Source: UBA4717 sp045580165 (lineage in GTDB: Bacteria; Bacillota; Clostridia; Oscillospirales; CAG-272). Taken from it: a stretch of DNA of 64,000 nt. Shown piece after piece: positions 35,177-43,163 of the stretch. Position numbers and translations under genes: made by a program. The notes below the pieces were generated by a model. The model had not been told where the DNA came from, searched no databases, and was given only the letters and a program-made list of their open reading frames with translations. How positions within the stretch are numbered: the first letter of the stretch is position 1; the number at the start of each line of letters is the position of its first letter. The stretch spans positions 9,390-73,389 of the forward strand of contig JAZNNG010000059.1 in assembly GCA_045580165.1 (NCBI GenBank), in the 5' to 3' direction.

Positions 35177-36268
35177 ATGAACAACATTTCGGATTATCTT
35201 GACTGGAGAGGCGACCTCTCAATAAGCACAGACGGCTTTAACGAGGTCGACAACCTTGTTCTGTCGGTTATAGCATATATGGATTTCAACAACGTCGTCC
35301 CCGCAGAGCCGGGCGAGGGCGGAATAACCTTACGCGACGCGGTTGCGCGCCTGTGTGAATTAAAGATGGACCGTCAGAATCTCGGTGTGATGATGCCCGA
35401 GATAACAAACGATTTCGTAAAGCGCGCCTGTGAAACCCACCGTTTCGGGGAGATAAGGCTTTATTCCTACGTTGATCAGATCGACGAGCAGCTCGAAATG
35501 CAGTTTTCGGCAATCACGTTTCTTCTCCCCGACAAGAGTATTTTCGTCGCATTCCGCGGCACAGACGACACCCTTGTCGGCTGGAAGGAAAATTTCAATA
35601 TGAGCTTTGCCTCCCCCGTTCCCGCGCAGGTGGCGGCGGTGGAGTACTTACTCGATATTGCGTACTCGATGAGAGGGCGTATCCGTATCGGAGGTCACTC
35701 AAAGGGCGGTAACCTCGCTATATGGGCGGCGGTAAACGCGCCCGTCAGAGTGCAGAGGCGCATTGTCGGCGCGTACAACAACGACGGTCCGGGGTTTGAG
35801 GAAAAGATCACCGAGCGTGACGAATACAAGGCAGTCGCCGACAGGCTTTTCACCCTCGTTCCCGAATCATCGGTGGTGGGTATGCTGCTTGAGCACACCG
35901 AGGACTACGAGGTGGTAAAAAGCTCGCAGACCGCGCTTTTCCAGCACGATCCGTTTTCGTGGAAGCTGCTCGGCACCGAGTTTATAAAGGCTCCCGACCG
36001 AAATAGCTTCAGCAAGCACACCGACACCGCGCTCAGAGGCTGGATAAGCTCGCTCTCCCCCGAGGAACGACAGCATTCCACGGAGGTGCTTTTCAGCGTG
36101 CTTGAGTCTACGGGCGCAAAGACTCTGTCGGACATCACCGACGGAAAGCTCAAGAGTCTCGGCACTATACTAAAGTCGCTCAACACGGTCGACAAGAAGA
36201 CGAAAGACAACCTTTTCCTCTTGGTGCGTAAAATGCTCGAGCTTGACAAGATCTCATTCTGGAAATAG
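35177..36268 (+). CDS. DUF2974 (Mbeg1-like) alpha/beta hydrolase
   Basis: The 363-aa product has an alpha/beta-hydrolase core with nucleophile elbow GGHSKGG and FVAFRGTDDTLVGWKENFNM, both typical of the lipase-like DUF2974 family common in Firmicutes. A catalytic His is probably in a later SKHTDT segment, which is a guess. No signal peptide is seen, so it is cytoplasmic. It starts 54 bases after the branching enzyme and may be co-transcribed. Substrate is not known. Confidence 0.85.
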   Translation: MNNISDYLDWRGDLSISTDGFNEVDNLVLSVIAYMDFNNVVPAEPGEGGITLRDAVARLCELKMDRQNLGVMMPEITNDFVKRACETHRFGEIRLYSYVDQIDEQLEMQFSAITFLLPDKSIFVAFRGTDDTLVGWKENFNMSFASPVPAQVAAVEYLLDIAYSMRGRIRIGGHSKGGNLAIWAAVNAPVRVQRRIVGAYNNDGPGFEEKITERDEYKAVADRLFTLVPESSVVGMLLEHTEDYEVVKSSQTALFQHDPFSWKLLGTEFIKAPDRNSFSKHTDTALRGWISSLSPEERQHSTEVLFSVLESTGAKTLSDITDGKLKSLGTILKSLNTVDKKTKDNLFLLVRKMLELDKISFWK

Positions 36269-36270
36269 AA

Positions 36271-36312
36271 GAAGCGTAGCGATTTATACTTTTCGCTACG
36301 CTTAATTTTTTT
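36271..36312 (+). terminator. Terminator after the DUF2974 gene
   Basis: The stem AAGCGTAGCGA / TCGCTACGCTT is followed by AATTTTTTTG. Confidence 0.85.
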
Positions 36313-36336
36313 GTACAATCATCATTTACACTAATC

Positions 36337-36525
36337 AGCCTTCTCCAGCGGGAGAAGGTCGAGTGACGGATGAGGTGTTTTCACAACAGTTTCAAATCAC
36401 TGTATTCCAAGCCAAAATGTCTTAAAACATCTTCCGTTACCGATTTGAAGCTTTTTGTTATACGGAATCATTTGAAACTCCTCATCCACCGCTATCGCGG
36501 TCCCCCTTCTCCCTCAGGAGAAGGC
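36337..36525. repeat. MITE-like repeat with hairpin termini (copy 2)
   Basis: The left end has CCTTCTCC...GGGAGAAGG then GTGACGGATGAGG; the right end has CCTCATCCACC, the core CCGCTATCGCGGTCCCCCT (36489-36507) and CCTTCTCC/GGAGAAGG inverted. The middle contains GTTTCAAATCA and its near complement. It is non-coding, about 190 bp, and its right end stops 5 bases from the stop codon of the deacetylase-like gene at 36530. Confidence 0.78.
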
Positions 36526-36529
36526 TGTC

Positions 36530-37339
36530 CTATATTCTTGTTACACCCGTCTTTAATTCAACGGGCTCACCGTCGACGCACAGCCACACGCTTATCGCGC
36601 TCGGGTTTACAAACATTTTTCTGTTTGCGGAGATTTCAATTCTCGACAGAGCCGTGCAGTAATCGTAGAGCTCGCTACAGGTGGCAAACCATATCTTGTC
36701 GCTGTTCTCACCTGCTTTTTGGCAGAAGGCTTCCATAGTTTCCCACGAGCATTTTGGATTCTCTCCGAGATACGCCCACGAGTGTCCCCATACGAAAAGC
36801 ACCATAAGCTCACGCCACTGGTTTGCAAGCATTTCGTCAAGCTTTTCCAAAATCCCATGTGCGTGCGACATAGTGGGATTCCATACCGTGAAGCGTTCGG
36901 GAAGCTTGAATTTTTGAGTAGTCGCACCTGCCCGAGCATATTTTACGTCAAGAGCCTCAAGCAGCTCAACGACCTGCTCGTTATACGTTCCGCAGGGGTA
37001 TGCAAGCCCGCGTACAGGATAGCCCGCAAGCTCCTCAAGCACCTCTTTGTCGCGCTGAATCTGGTACATCACCTCGGCGCGTGGAAGAAGCTGAAGCTGA
37101 GGGTGCGAATAGGTGTGCATTGCTATCTCGTGTCCGGAGTACATCTCACGTATTTCGTCGACCTTATCTGCGTACTTTCCGCCCGGAACGTAATTATAGC
37201 CGCACAAGTTAAAAGTACCTTTTATTCCATTCTTGTTGAATATATCGATAAGCTGCTTATCGCCATCGACGTTTCCGTCGTCGTAGCTCATTATGATGAC
37301 CTTTGATTTTCCGTCCTTGAAAAGATTAAGCATTGCCAT
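36530..37339 (-). CDS. Polysaccharide deacetylase family protein (second of a tandem pair)
   Basis: The 269-aa product has the NodB-type motifs SYDDG (residues 18-22, the first Asp is the expected base and the second a metal ligand) and HTYSHPQ (metal His pair), with GLAYPCGTYN as motif 3. It lacks a signal peptide. It shares about half its sequence with the gene directly upstream, including a C-terminal beta domain (RIEISANRKMFVNPSAISVW). Members act on acetylated sugars; this cytoplasmic subgroup has unknown substrate. It follows the upstream gene after 12 bases. Confidence 0.87.
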   Translation of the reverse strand: MAMLNLFKDGKSKVIIMSYDDGNVDGDKQLIDIFNKNGIKGTFNLCGYNYVPGGKYADKVDEIREMYSGHEIAMHTYSHPQLQLLPRAEVMYQIQRDKEVLEELAGYPVRGLAYPCGTYNEQVVELLEALDVKYARAGATTQKFKLPERFTVWNPTMSHAHGILEKLDEMLANQWRELMVLFVWGHSWAYLGENPKCSWETMEAFCQKAGENSDKIWFATCSELYDYCTALSRIEISANRKMFVNPSAISVWLCVDGEPVELKTGVTRI

Positions 37340-37351
37340 TTTACTTTACCC

Positions 37352-38179
37352 TCACTCCTTGTCCCAATCTATGATAGTGACGCCGGGCTTCAATTCGTGC
37401 GGAACCTCGTCGATAGCCATCCATACGGATATGTTGCTGGGGTTGTAGAACATTTTTCTCTCGTAGGATATCTCAATACGCTTCATCGCCATCCAATAGT
37501 CGTAAAGCTCGATGTTAGTCGCACACCAGAGCTTGTCGCGGTATTCGTACGCCTTTTTACAGAATTCCTCCATATCCTCCCAGGAGCGCTTGGGCATAGG
37601 ACTGTCAAGCTCGTAGGAATGACCCCAGACGTAGAGAATCGCGAGGTCACGGCGCTCCTTGGACTCGACCATATTCACAAGGCTGTCAAGAATGGGGCCG
37701 TGGTGATGGTAGCTCGGATGCCACTCGGTAAATCTCTCGGGGAAATAGCGCGAGTCGGTTGTCTTGCCTACTCTTGAATACTTGACGCCGAGCATATCGA
37801 GCACCTCGATAAGCTCCTCGTTATACGCGCCGAAGGTGTACGCCATTCCGCGAACGGGATAGTCGGTCATTGTTTCGAGCACCTGCTTGCACTTCTGAAG
37901 CTCGTATATCTGCTCTTCCCTCGGAAGTCTGTTGTGAAAGGGATGATGATAGCCGTGGAGCGCGATCTCGTGTCCGCGGTAGAGTTCTCTTATCTCGTCC
38001 TTCATACCGCCGTATATTCCACCCTCGTCATACTTTGCGCCGTTTAAGTTAAAGGTGCCCTTGACGCCGTATTTGTTGAAGATCTCAATGAGGTGTCTGT
38101 CGCCCTCAAGCACTCCGTCGTCATAGCTCATTGTGAGCGCGTTAATTTTTCCGTCCTTGAGAAGTCGTCTGAGTCGCAT
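37352..38179 (-). CDS. Polysaccharide deacetylase family protein (first of a tandem pair)
   Basis: The 275-aa product carries SYDDGVLEGD, HGYHHPFH (metal His pair) and GMAYTFGAYN, and has the same C-terminal extension as its downstream neighbour (RIEISYERKMFYNPSNISVW). AAGGGG lies 7 bases before the ATG. Tandem duplication is evident from the matching domain order and motif spacing. No export signal is seen. Confidence 0.87.
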   Translation of the reverse strand: MRLRRLLKDGKINALTMSYDDGVLEGDRHLIEIFNKYGVKGTFNLNGAKYDEGGIYGGMKDEIRELYRGHEIALHGYHHPFHNRLPREEQIYELQKCKQVLETMTDYPVRGMAYTFGAYNEELIEVLDMLGVKYSRVGKTTDSRYFPERFTEWHPSYHHHGPILDSLVNMVESKERRDLAILYVWGHSYELDSPMPKRSWEDMEEFCKKAYEYRDKLWCATNIELYDYWMAMKRIEISYERKMFYNPSNISVWMAIDEVPHELKPGVTIIDWDKE

Positions 38180-38339
38180 AATAATCCCCTTTCTTATTCC
38201 GCCTCGCGTGGCTTTTTTATAATTTTAACACATTTTAAGGAATTTGCAATACGGTTTTATAAACTTTTTCACTTAAGAGGGATATTGCCGCGCGTTTCGG
38301 GGAATTACTACCGTATAGATTATCGAAACGGAGATAAAA

Positions 38340-38783
38340 ATGAATTTAAGCGACAAGGAATATAAAAAGTACGCCGAGAAAAAGGCAAAGAGATCCGACC
38401 TCGCAACAGACTGTGTAAACGCGTTCTGGGTGGGCGGTCTTATCTGTGTTATCGGCGAAATTCTGCACACGCTCTACATCCCTCTCGGACTCGGGGTCAA
38501 AAACACGTCTGGACTTGTTTCGGTGACGCTTATTTTTATCGCGGTGCTCTTAACGGGACTTAACGTGTTTGACAAGATAGCAAAATTCGCGGGTGCGGGT
38601 ACGCTCGTGCCCATCACGGGCTTTGCCAACGCAGTCGCCTCCCCCGCCATTGACACCAAGGCAGAAGGGTGGATACTCGGTGTCGGCGCAAAGATGTTTA
38701 CAATAGCGGGGCCTGTTATAGTGTATGGCGTGAGTGCAAGTGTGATTTATGGAGTTGTTTATTGGATAACCACTTTGCTCTAA
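38340..38783 (+). CDS. spoVAC: Stage V sporulation protein AC
   Basis: The 147-aa polytopic membrane protein belongs to the SpoVA channel that moves dipicolinic acid into the forespore; SpoVAC is regarded as a mechanosensitive channel component. The family signature GAGTLVPITGFANAVASPAI and the C-terminal GVGAKMFTIAGPVIVYG are clear. A GGAG site lies 6 bases before the ATG. It ends with its own terminator, and spoVAD, normally the next gene, lies 2 kb away. Confidence 0.96.
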   Translation: MNLSDKEYKKYAEKKAKRSDLATDCVNAFWVGGLICVIGEILHTLYIPLGLGVKNTSGLVSVTLIFIAVLLTGLNVFDKIAKFAGAGTLVPITGFANAVASPAIDTKAEGWILGVGAKMFTIAGPVIVYGVSASVIYGVVYWITTLL

Positions 38784-38787
38784 CAAA

Positions 38788-38816
38788 AAAGCTTGCCAAG
38801 CGGCAAGCTTTTTTGC
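38788..38816 (+). terminator. Terminator after spoVAC
   Basis: AAAAAAGCTTGCC / GGCAAGCTTTTTT forms a strong stem with a T-run, directly after the stop codon. It would cut spoVAC off from downstream genes. Confidence 0.88.
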
Positions 38817-38825
38817 TATATCGTT

Positions 38826-39113
38826 TTATAACAACTTCCATTCACTTTCTTTGCTTTCTCTAACAGCAGTTTGTCCGCATTTAAGGTTTGATACTTTGCT
38901 AACACTTGGATCAATATTGATGATCTCTTGCAGAGCGATTATTCGAGCATCTTCTGTTGTGTGATTGCCTCTGCATAGAAATTGCCAATCACCCTCATCA
39001 TCGTGCTTAACATATAGAATCGGTTTGTTTTCTTCAATAATATGACAACAAGTAAAAACAGCCTGGTTTTTAGATTCCTTAAATTTGTGTTTCTTGAAAG
39101 ACTTATCAAACAT
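38826..39113 (-). CDS. Small hypothetical protein with HDDEGDWQF motif
   Basis: The 95-aa soluble product contains ILYVKHDDEGDWQFLCRG followed by HTTEDARIIALQEIINIDPSV. I associate this [HE]DxxGDWQF...ALxEIIxxDPS pattern with small orphan or immunity-like proteins scattered in bacteria, without a firm function. ATG 39113 follows GAGGTGA; its promoter is at 39137-39165. It is inserted between spoVAC and a duplicated spoVAC 3' end and runs against them. Confidence 0.72.
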   Translation of the reverse strand: MFDKSFKKHKFKESKNQAVFTCCHIIEENKPILYVKHDDEGDWQFLCRGNHTTEDARIIALQEIINIDPSVSKVSNLKCGQTAVRESKESEWKLL

Positions 39114-39136
39114 CAAATATCACCTCAATTTATTTC

Positions 39137-39165
39137 ATTATAGCACTGTGCGGATTTGTTGTAAA
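39137..39165 (-). promoter_or_regulatory. Promoter of the HDDEGDWQF gene
   Basis: On the - strand TTTACA (complement of 39160-39165), a 17-base spacer and an extended -10 TGCTATAAT. Confidence 0.7.
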
Positions 39166-39202
39166 TATTTTTGCAAAATTAATGGGTCCTACTTGACCAC
39201 AA

Positions 39203-39325
39203 GCAGAGGGATTCATCCTCGGCGTCGGTGCAAATATATTCAAAATCGCAGGGCCCGTTATCGTGTATGGCGTGAGTGCAAGTGTGGTGTACGGGGTTAT
39301 TTATTGGATAACAACTTTATTCTAA
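39203..39325 (+). pseudogene. Detached 3' end of a spoVAC homologue
   Basis: Forty codons plus stop encode AEGFILGVGANIFKIAGPVI...ITTLF, matching the last 40 residues of SpoVAC at 33 positions. An in-frame TGA precedes it and there is no start. Its own terminator follows. It is a remnant of a diverged second copy and not a gene. Confidence 0.9.
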
Positions 39326-39327
39326 TA

Positions 39328-39360
39328 CAAAAGGCTTGGCCGATTTGGTCAAGCCTTTTG
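39328..39360. terminator. Terminator after the spoVAC remnant
   Basis: CAAAAGGCTTGGCC / GGTCAAGCCTTTTG forms a stem in the same place relative to the stop codon as the spoVAC terminator. It can also serve the leftward gene that ends at 39365. Confidence 0.8.
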
Positions 39361-39364
39361 GTGT

Positions 39365-40234
39365 TTATAGGGCATCAGCTTTTAAGCCTGTAAGTTCTTC
39401 AACCACAGGTAATTCGTAGCAAGGGATATAAATTCCCCACAAGTCGTTATTATGTTCGAATTCCAATATATGGTAGCCCTTGCAAATAATACAACCGTAC
39501 TTATCTTCGCTTAACTTATATTGTTTATATATCCCTTTGTTGTATTTCTCATCTTTATTCCATCCGAGAATGCGAATGATTTTTTTGATTGATTTAATTG
39601 CTTTTATTTTGGACAACGGAATAGCATATTTTCCTTCCAGATTAGCTAAATATAAATTTTCTGAATCTGTAAAAATATGAAAAACAGGGGTGAAATACGG
39701 TGCGATTTGCAAACCTTTTTCGCAAACCTTAATATTGTCGTTCTTAATTTTGTAAAAGAAAGATAAAATATCAATTTCTTTTGAATCTTTGGGCACCTTT
39801 AAATCCGCAAAAATGGACTCACAGGTCTTTTCTAAATTATTGAGCTCTTGAGAATTTTCTTCCGTTTCCAAAACATTCTTTGCTTTATGCATACTGATAA
39901 GTTTAAGAAGCGCCCAAGCTACCAAACAAGCTCCGCCAAGCCAAAAAAGCCAAGAAGCGTTTTGATATGCTTCGCTGAGTGTAACACCGTCTTCTCCTCC
40001 CAAGGCTTTTAGTATGAAGATAGCGATAAGAGCTCCAACTGCTCCACAAATCCAATGTCCAATTCGTATGGGAAGCGGCAGTTTGCTTTTTTCAATCGTT
40101 TCCTCAACATTTTCAGAAGAAGATTCAAGAGATTGTGTTAGAAATAAAGCCGGCTTCACTACCACCAATTCTTCACCATTAATTTGTTCGTTTTTCTTAT
40201 TTTTTGTAAGGTCAATTCCCAAAAATGGTTTCAT
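39365..40234 (-). CDS. Hypothetical membrane protein with two helices and cytoplasmic domain
   Basis: The 289-aa product has two transmembrane helices (about residues 58-80 and 95-112), a short coiled-coil-like acidic stretch, and a C-terminal domain of about 130 residues that alternates beta strands (YFTPVFHIFTDSENLYLAN, YAIPLSKIKAIKSIKKIIRI). That pattern could be a PH-like fold but this is not certain. ATG at 40234 has GAGG 8 bases upstream; an in-frame TTG at 40240 is too close to it. AT-rich and inserted between the spoVA genes. Confidence 0.72.
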   Translation of the reverse strand: MKPFLGIDLTKNKKNEQINGEELVVVKPALFLTQSLESSSENVEETIEKSKLPLPIRIGHWICGAVGALIAIFILKALGGEDGVTLSEAYQNASWLFWLGGACLVAWALLKLISMHKAKNVLETEENSQELNNLEKTCESIFADLKVPKDSKEIDILSFFYKIKNDNIKVCEKGLQIAPYFTPVFHIFTDSENLYLANLEGKYAIPLSKIKAIKSIKKIIRILGWNKDEKYNKGIYKQYKLSEDKYGCIICKGYHILEFEHNNDLWGIYIPCYELPVVEELTGLKADAL

Positions 40235-40264
40235 TATCAAAACCTCTTTTTTTATGATTACCGT

Positions 40265-40723
40265 TTAATTTTTGTCTGCTGAACTCAATGCCTCGTTTAT
40301 AAGGTCTACGAGTCTATCGCTCAAGATCGCCATTGATTCTATGTGTACCTTTTGGTCTGCAACGTAAAGTGTCATTGAATCGGAGTTTTTCCTCAAGCCC
40401 TTAATGTCGGTGAACGCATAGGTGTAAGTTTTTCCGAACATTGTGGTATATGTAAATTGGTTATCCGAAATTATATGAATGGTCTGGTTTTTCCAACAAA
40501 GCACCGCTGCTATTCCGAGCACTATTGCGAGCACAGCACCGACTATCGCCCATACCGAAAGGCTGATTGCAAAATAAACGCCGAGTGCAATTCCACCGAC
40601 CAAAAATACGATAGCCATAGAAAGCAGACGTTCGGGCAGGTACATATCTGCACGAGGCTTACTATCATCCATAGTCACGCCAAGTAAACCTTCAATAATC
40701 TTTGCAATAATTTTAAGCTTCAT
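40265..40723 (-). CDS. Hypothetical membrane protein with PH-like domain
   Basis: The 152-aa product has two adjacent transmembrane helices (about residues 33-75) and a C-terminal beta-rich domain (IHIISDNQFTYTTMFGKTYT, YAFTDIKGLRKN, MTLYVADQKVHIE) like the bacterial PH domains of YcxB/YdbT-type proteins. A perfect AAGGAGG lies upstream of the ATG. It runs against the spoVA genes and is co-directional with the gene ending at 39365. Confidence 0.75.
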   Translation of the reverse strand: MKLKIIAKIIEGLLGVTMDDSKPRADMYLPERLLSMAIVFLVGGIALGVYFAISLSVWAIVGAVLAIVLGIAAVLCWKNQTIHIISDNQFTYTTMFGKTYTYAFTDIKGLRKNSDSMTLYVADQKVHIESMAILSDRLVDLINEALSSADKN

Positions 40724-40753
40724 AAAAAACCTCCTTGCAAGCTTGCTGCTTTA

Positions 40754-40781
40754 ATTATAGCACAACAATTATAGCACAACA
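40754..40781 (-). repeat. 14-bp tandem duplication that doubles a -10 element
   Basis: ATTATAGCACAACA occurs twice in direct succession (40754-40767, 40768-40781). On the - strand each copy reads TGTTGTGCTATAAT, an extended -10 box, so the gene starting at 40723 has two tandem -10 elements. Confidence 0.75.
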
Positions 40782-40860
40782 AAAACTCAAAGTAAATACT
40801 GTCGGTATATTTTTCTCCTTTATGTAAATGCTATTAAAAATATCCTTGTGTGGAGGAAAA

Positions 40861-41865
40861 ATGAGAATTATAAAATTACTAAGCGCACCCACAATAGAGC
40901 GCGCGGTGAGCGTTGTCGGCAAGAAGGAGCACGACGGGCCTCTCGGTGCTCTCTTTGACGTCTGCGACGAGACCGACACCTTTGACGCCGACACCTGGGA
41001 AAAATCCGAGAGCGAGATGCAACGCATTGCCCTCGACACGGCTCTCACTCGCTCGGGTCTGTCGGCGTCTGACGTCGGCGCGCTTTTCGCGGGCGACCTT
41101 ATGAATCAGTGCACGAGCTCGTCCTACGGGCTCGCTAATTTCGACATTCCCTACTTCGGTCTCTACGGCGCCTGCTCGACCTGCGCCGAGTCGCGTATGC
41201 TTTCGTCTATGCTCGTGGATTCGGGCAAGATCACACGTGCCGCCGCGGTATGCTCGTCGCACAACTGCAGCGCCGAGCGTCAGTTCCGTTTTCCGCTTGA
41301 ATACGGCGGTCAGCGCACCCCCACGTCACAATGGACCGTGACGGGTGCAGGCGCTTTTATTCTCGGCGAGAGTAACGGCGCGAGTCCGAAAATCACCGCG
41401 GTGTTGCCCGGCAAGGTGGTCGACCGCGGCATCAGCGACGTCAACAATATGGGCGCGGCTATGGCTCCTGCCGCAATCGACACCATCGGCACATACTTTA
41501 AGGAAAGCGGTGAGTCGCCCGAGGATTTCGACGCGATAGTGACGGGCGACCTCGGCTACGAGGGCTCGTCCATTCTGGTGGATATATTAAAGTCAAGCGG
41601 GCTCGATATTTCAAAGCAGCATAAGGACTGCGGTCTTCTGATATACGACGGTGAAAAGCAGGACACCCACGCAGGCGGCTCGGGTTGCGGATGCTCTGCC
41701 GTGGTGCTTGCCTCGTATTTTCTGCCAAAGCTCAAAAGCGGCGAAATGAAGAAGATTCTTTTTACCGCCACGGGTGCGATGATGTCACCGACAAGTCTGC
41801 TCCAGGGGCTCACCATTCCGGGAATCGCTCATCTGTTGAAGATCGAATCGGCGCAAGGGGGATAA
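40861..41865 (+). CDS. spoVAD: Stage V sporulation protein AD
   Basis: The 334-aa protein has the thiolase-like fold of SpoVAD, which binds dipicolinic acid during its uptake into the spore. Conserved segments include YGACSTCAESRMLS, AAAVCSSHNCSAERQFRFP, TGDLGYEGSSIL and GSGCGCSAVVLAS. GGAGG lies 5 bases before the ATG at 40861. It is followed after 4 bases by spoVAE. The gene is separated from spoVAC by an insertion, so it must have its own promoter in the 80 bases upstream; no sigma-G site is convincing by eye. Confidence 0.96.
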   Translation: MRIIKLLSAPTIERAVSVVGKKEHDGPLGALFDVCDETDTFDADTWEKSESEMQRIALDTALTRSGLSASDVGALFAGDLMNQCTSSSYGLANFDIPYFGLYGACSTCAESRMLSSMLVDSGKITRAAAVCSSHNCSAERQFRFPLEYGGQRTPTSQWTVTGAGAFILGESNGASPKITAVLPGKVVDRGISDVNNMGAAMAPAAIDTIGTYFKESGESPEDFDAIVTGDLGYEGSSILVDILKSSGLDISKQHKDCGLLIYDGEKQDTHAGGSGCGCSAVVLASYFLPKLKSGEMKKILFTATGAMMSPTSLLQGLTIPGIAHLLKIESAQGG

Positions 41866-41869
41866 GCTT

Positions 41870-42226
41870 ATGATGAATTATATATGGGCGTTCGTTGTCG
41901 GCGGTCTGTTCTGTGTTGTCGCGCAGATTCTCATTGACAGGACCAAGCTTACTCCTGCGCGGATACTCGTCGGCTACGTTGTTGCAGGTGTGATACTCAC
42001 CGCGGTCGGCGTATATCAGCCACTCGTCGACTTCGCAGGCAGCGGTGCGACCGTGCCCCTCACGGGCTTTGGTTACGCGCTCGCCTGCGGTGTGCGCGAG
42101 GCGGTCGAAAAGGAGGGACTCTACGGCGCTCTGCGCGGCGGTCTTACCGCCACAAGCGCAGGCATCGCCGCCGCGATGTTCTTCGGGTTAGTGGCTTCGC
42201 TTGTTTTCAAGGGAAAGCCGAAGTGA
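41870..42226 (+). CDS. spoVAE: Stage V sporulation protein AE (AEb-type)
   Basis: The 118-aa membrane protein has the SpoVAE features FVVGGLFCVVAQILIDRTKLTPAR and GSGATVPLTGFGYALACG, with four helices. It works with SpoVAC and SpoVAD in dipicolinic acid transport. AAGGGGGA ends 7 bases before ATG 41870; a second ATG follows directly. Confidence 0.94.
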   Translation: MMNYIWAFVVGGLFCVVAQILIDRTKLTPARILVGYVVAGVILTAVGVYQPLVDFAGSGATVPLTGFGYALACGVREAVEKEGLYGALRGGLTATSAGIAAAMFFGLVASLVFKGKPK

Positions 42227-42630
42227 CGCGAGGGATTTTTCGGCTTTTTCGAGAAAAAGCCTCGGCAAAAAGCTTCAAACAGCGTGAAGACACGTCTTCG
42301 CGCGGGTATGGGGACTTGATTAGGTCTACTCTCTGAATTTTATCAGTTTTATTAGGAGCATTATCTCAACCTTTAACGGATATTCGTTCAAACTGCTCGA
42401 CCACATTTTTCGCGGCGCTCTGCTTGGGGCCCACCACCGCCAAGCGCGCCTTGTCTGTAGTAAGCGTTCGGGTATGGGTCGATATTTCACTCGCCACAAA
42501 ACCTCACGCGCGCCTTGCCCGTGGGGGCTACCCGCCGCGCTGTATGGGAGCCGACCCTTGTCGGCCGCGCGTTTCGCCTGTCGGGGCGCCTCAACCGCGT
42601 TTTGCCCGTGGGGGGCGTCCCCACCCGCAA
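42227..42630. other. GC-rich intergenic region with imperfect repeats, no gene seen
   Basis: A hairpin (GGCTTTTTC/GAAAAAGCC near 42250-42270) follows spoVAE. From about 42500 to 42630 the sequence is GC-rich and repeats a motif around TTGCCCGTGGGGGC (42517-42530 and 42602-42615), with related units between (TCGCCTGTCGGGGC), plus a GGGAGCCGACCCTTGTCGGC palindrome. Frames here are not credible coding: they have no ribosome binding site and an aberrant composition. It looks like a dispersed non-coding repeat. Confidence 0.5.
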
Positions 42631-42660
42631 AAAAAAGAACGGCTCTCGCCGTTCTTTTTT
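42631..42660. terminator. Bidirectional terminator before the flavodoxin-like gene
   Basis: AAAAAAGAACGGC / GCCGTTCTTTTTT with a 4-base loop is perfect over 13 bp. Confidence 0.93.
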
Positions 42661-42679
42661 CGTTATCATTCTGATGAGA

Positions 42680-43099
42680 TCAAACCATTTCGGAAATAAG
42701 CTTGTCAAGCCACTCGCATGCCGCGCTCATTTCCTCGGGCTTTACTCCCTTGAGGAAAGGAAGTCCTCCCTTAACGTAAAGCACGTTATCAAACACGTTT
42801 GCGCCCGCTTCCTTGATCTTGTTCTTGAGCGCCTCGGCGCCTGCCTCGGGACCGTCGATGATAAGAGCTACGTTATTTGCGCGCTCCTTTGTAAGCTCAC
42901 CTGCAAAGCGCTCGAGCGTTGTGTCGAGAGTCTTTGACACGCTCGCTACTATTACCACCATTCTCTCCTTATTGCAGGAGTATGCGGGGGGAATCTTATC
43001 GTAGCTGTTTGCTACGTCGCTTGCGTACTTTCCAACTATCTCCTGTGCGAGAGTGTGGAGCTTTCCTTTACCTGAATATACAAGTGCTCTGAGTTTCAT
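42680..43099 (-). CDS. Flavodoxin-like small protein
   Basis: The 139-aa product begins MKLRALVYSGKGKLHTLAQEI, which resembles the phosphate loop of flavodoxins, and continues with alternating strands and helices (MVVIVASVSKTLDTTLERFA, NVALIIDGPEAGAEALKNKI, VLYVKGGLPF). The flavodoxin assignment is by fold impression and not secure; FMN binding is unproven. GGAG lies before the ATG. It stands alone, 64 bases downstream of the cysteine desulfurase gene and co-directional. Confidence 0.6.
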   Translation of the reverse strand: MKLRALVYSGKGKLHTLAQEIVGKYASDVANSYDKIPPAYSCNKERMVVIVASVSKTLDTTLERFAGELTKERANNVALIIDGPEAGAEALKNKIKEAGANVFDNVLYVKGGLPFLKGVKPEEMSAACEWLDKLISEMV

Positions 43100-43163
43100 T
43101 TTTTCTCCATTCTGCCGTGGCTACGGCTGCATTTATTTTTTACTCCGACATATCGGAGAGCTT

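Noticed and set aside
40782..40860. Sigma-G promoter upstream of spoVAD
   Set aside because: A GGTATA and a GCTATTA occur but the spacing (about 20) does not fit the sigma-G consensus; left unassigned.
42424..42937. Open frames in the GC-rich region after spoVAE
   Set aside because: They consist of translated repeat units, run through the strong terminator at 42631 and into the flavodoxin-like gene on the other strand.
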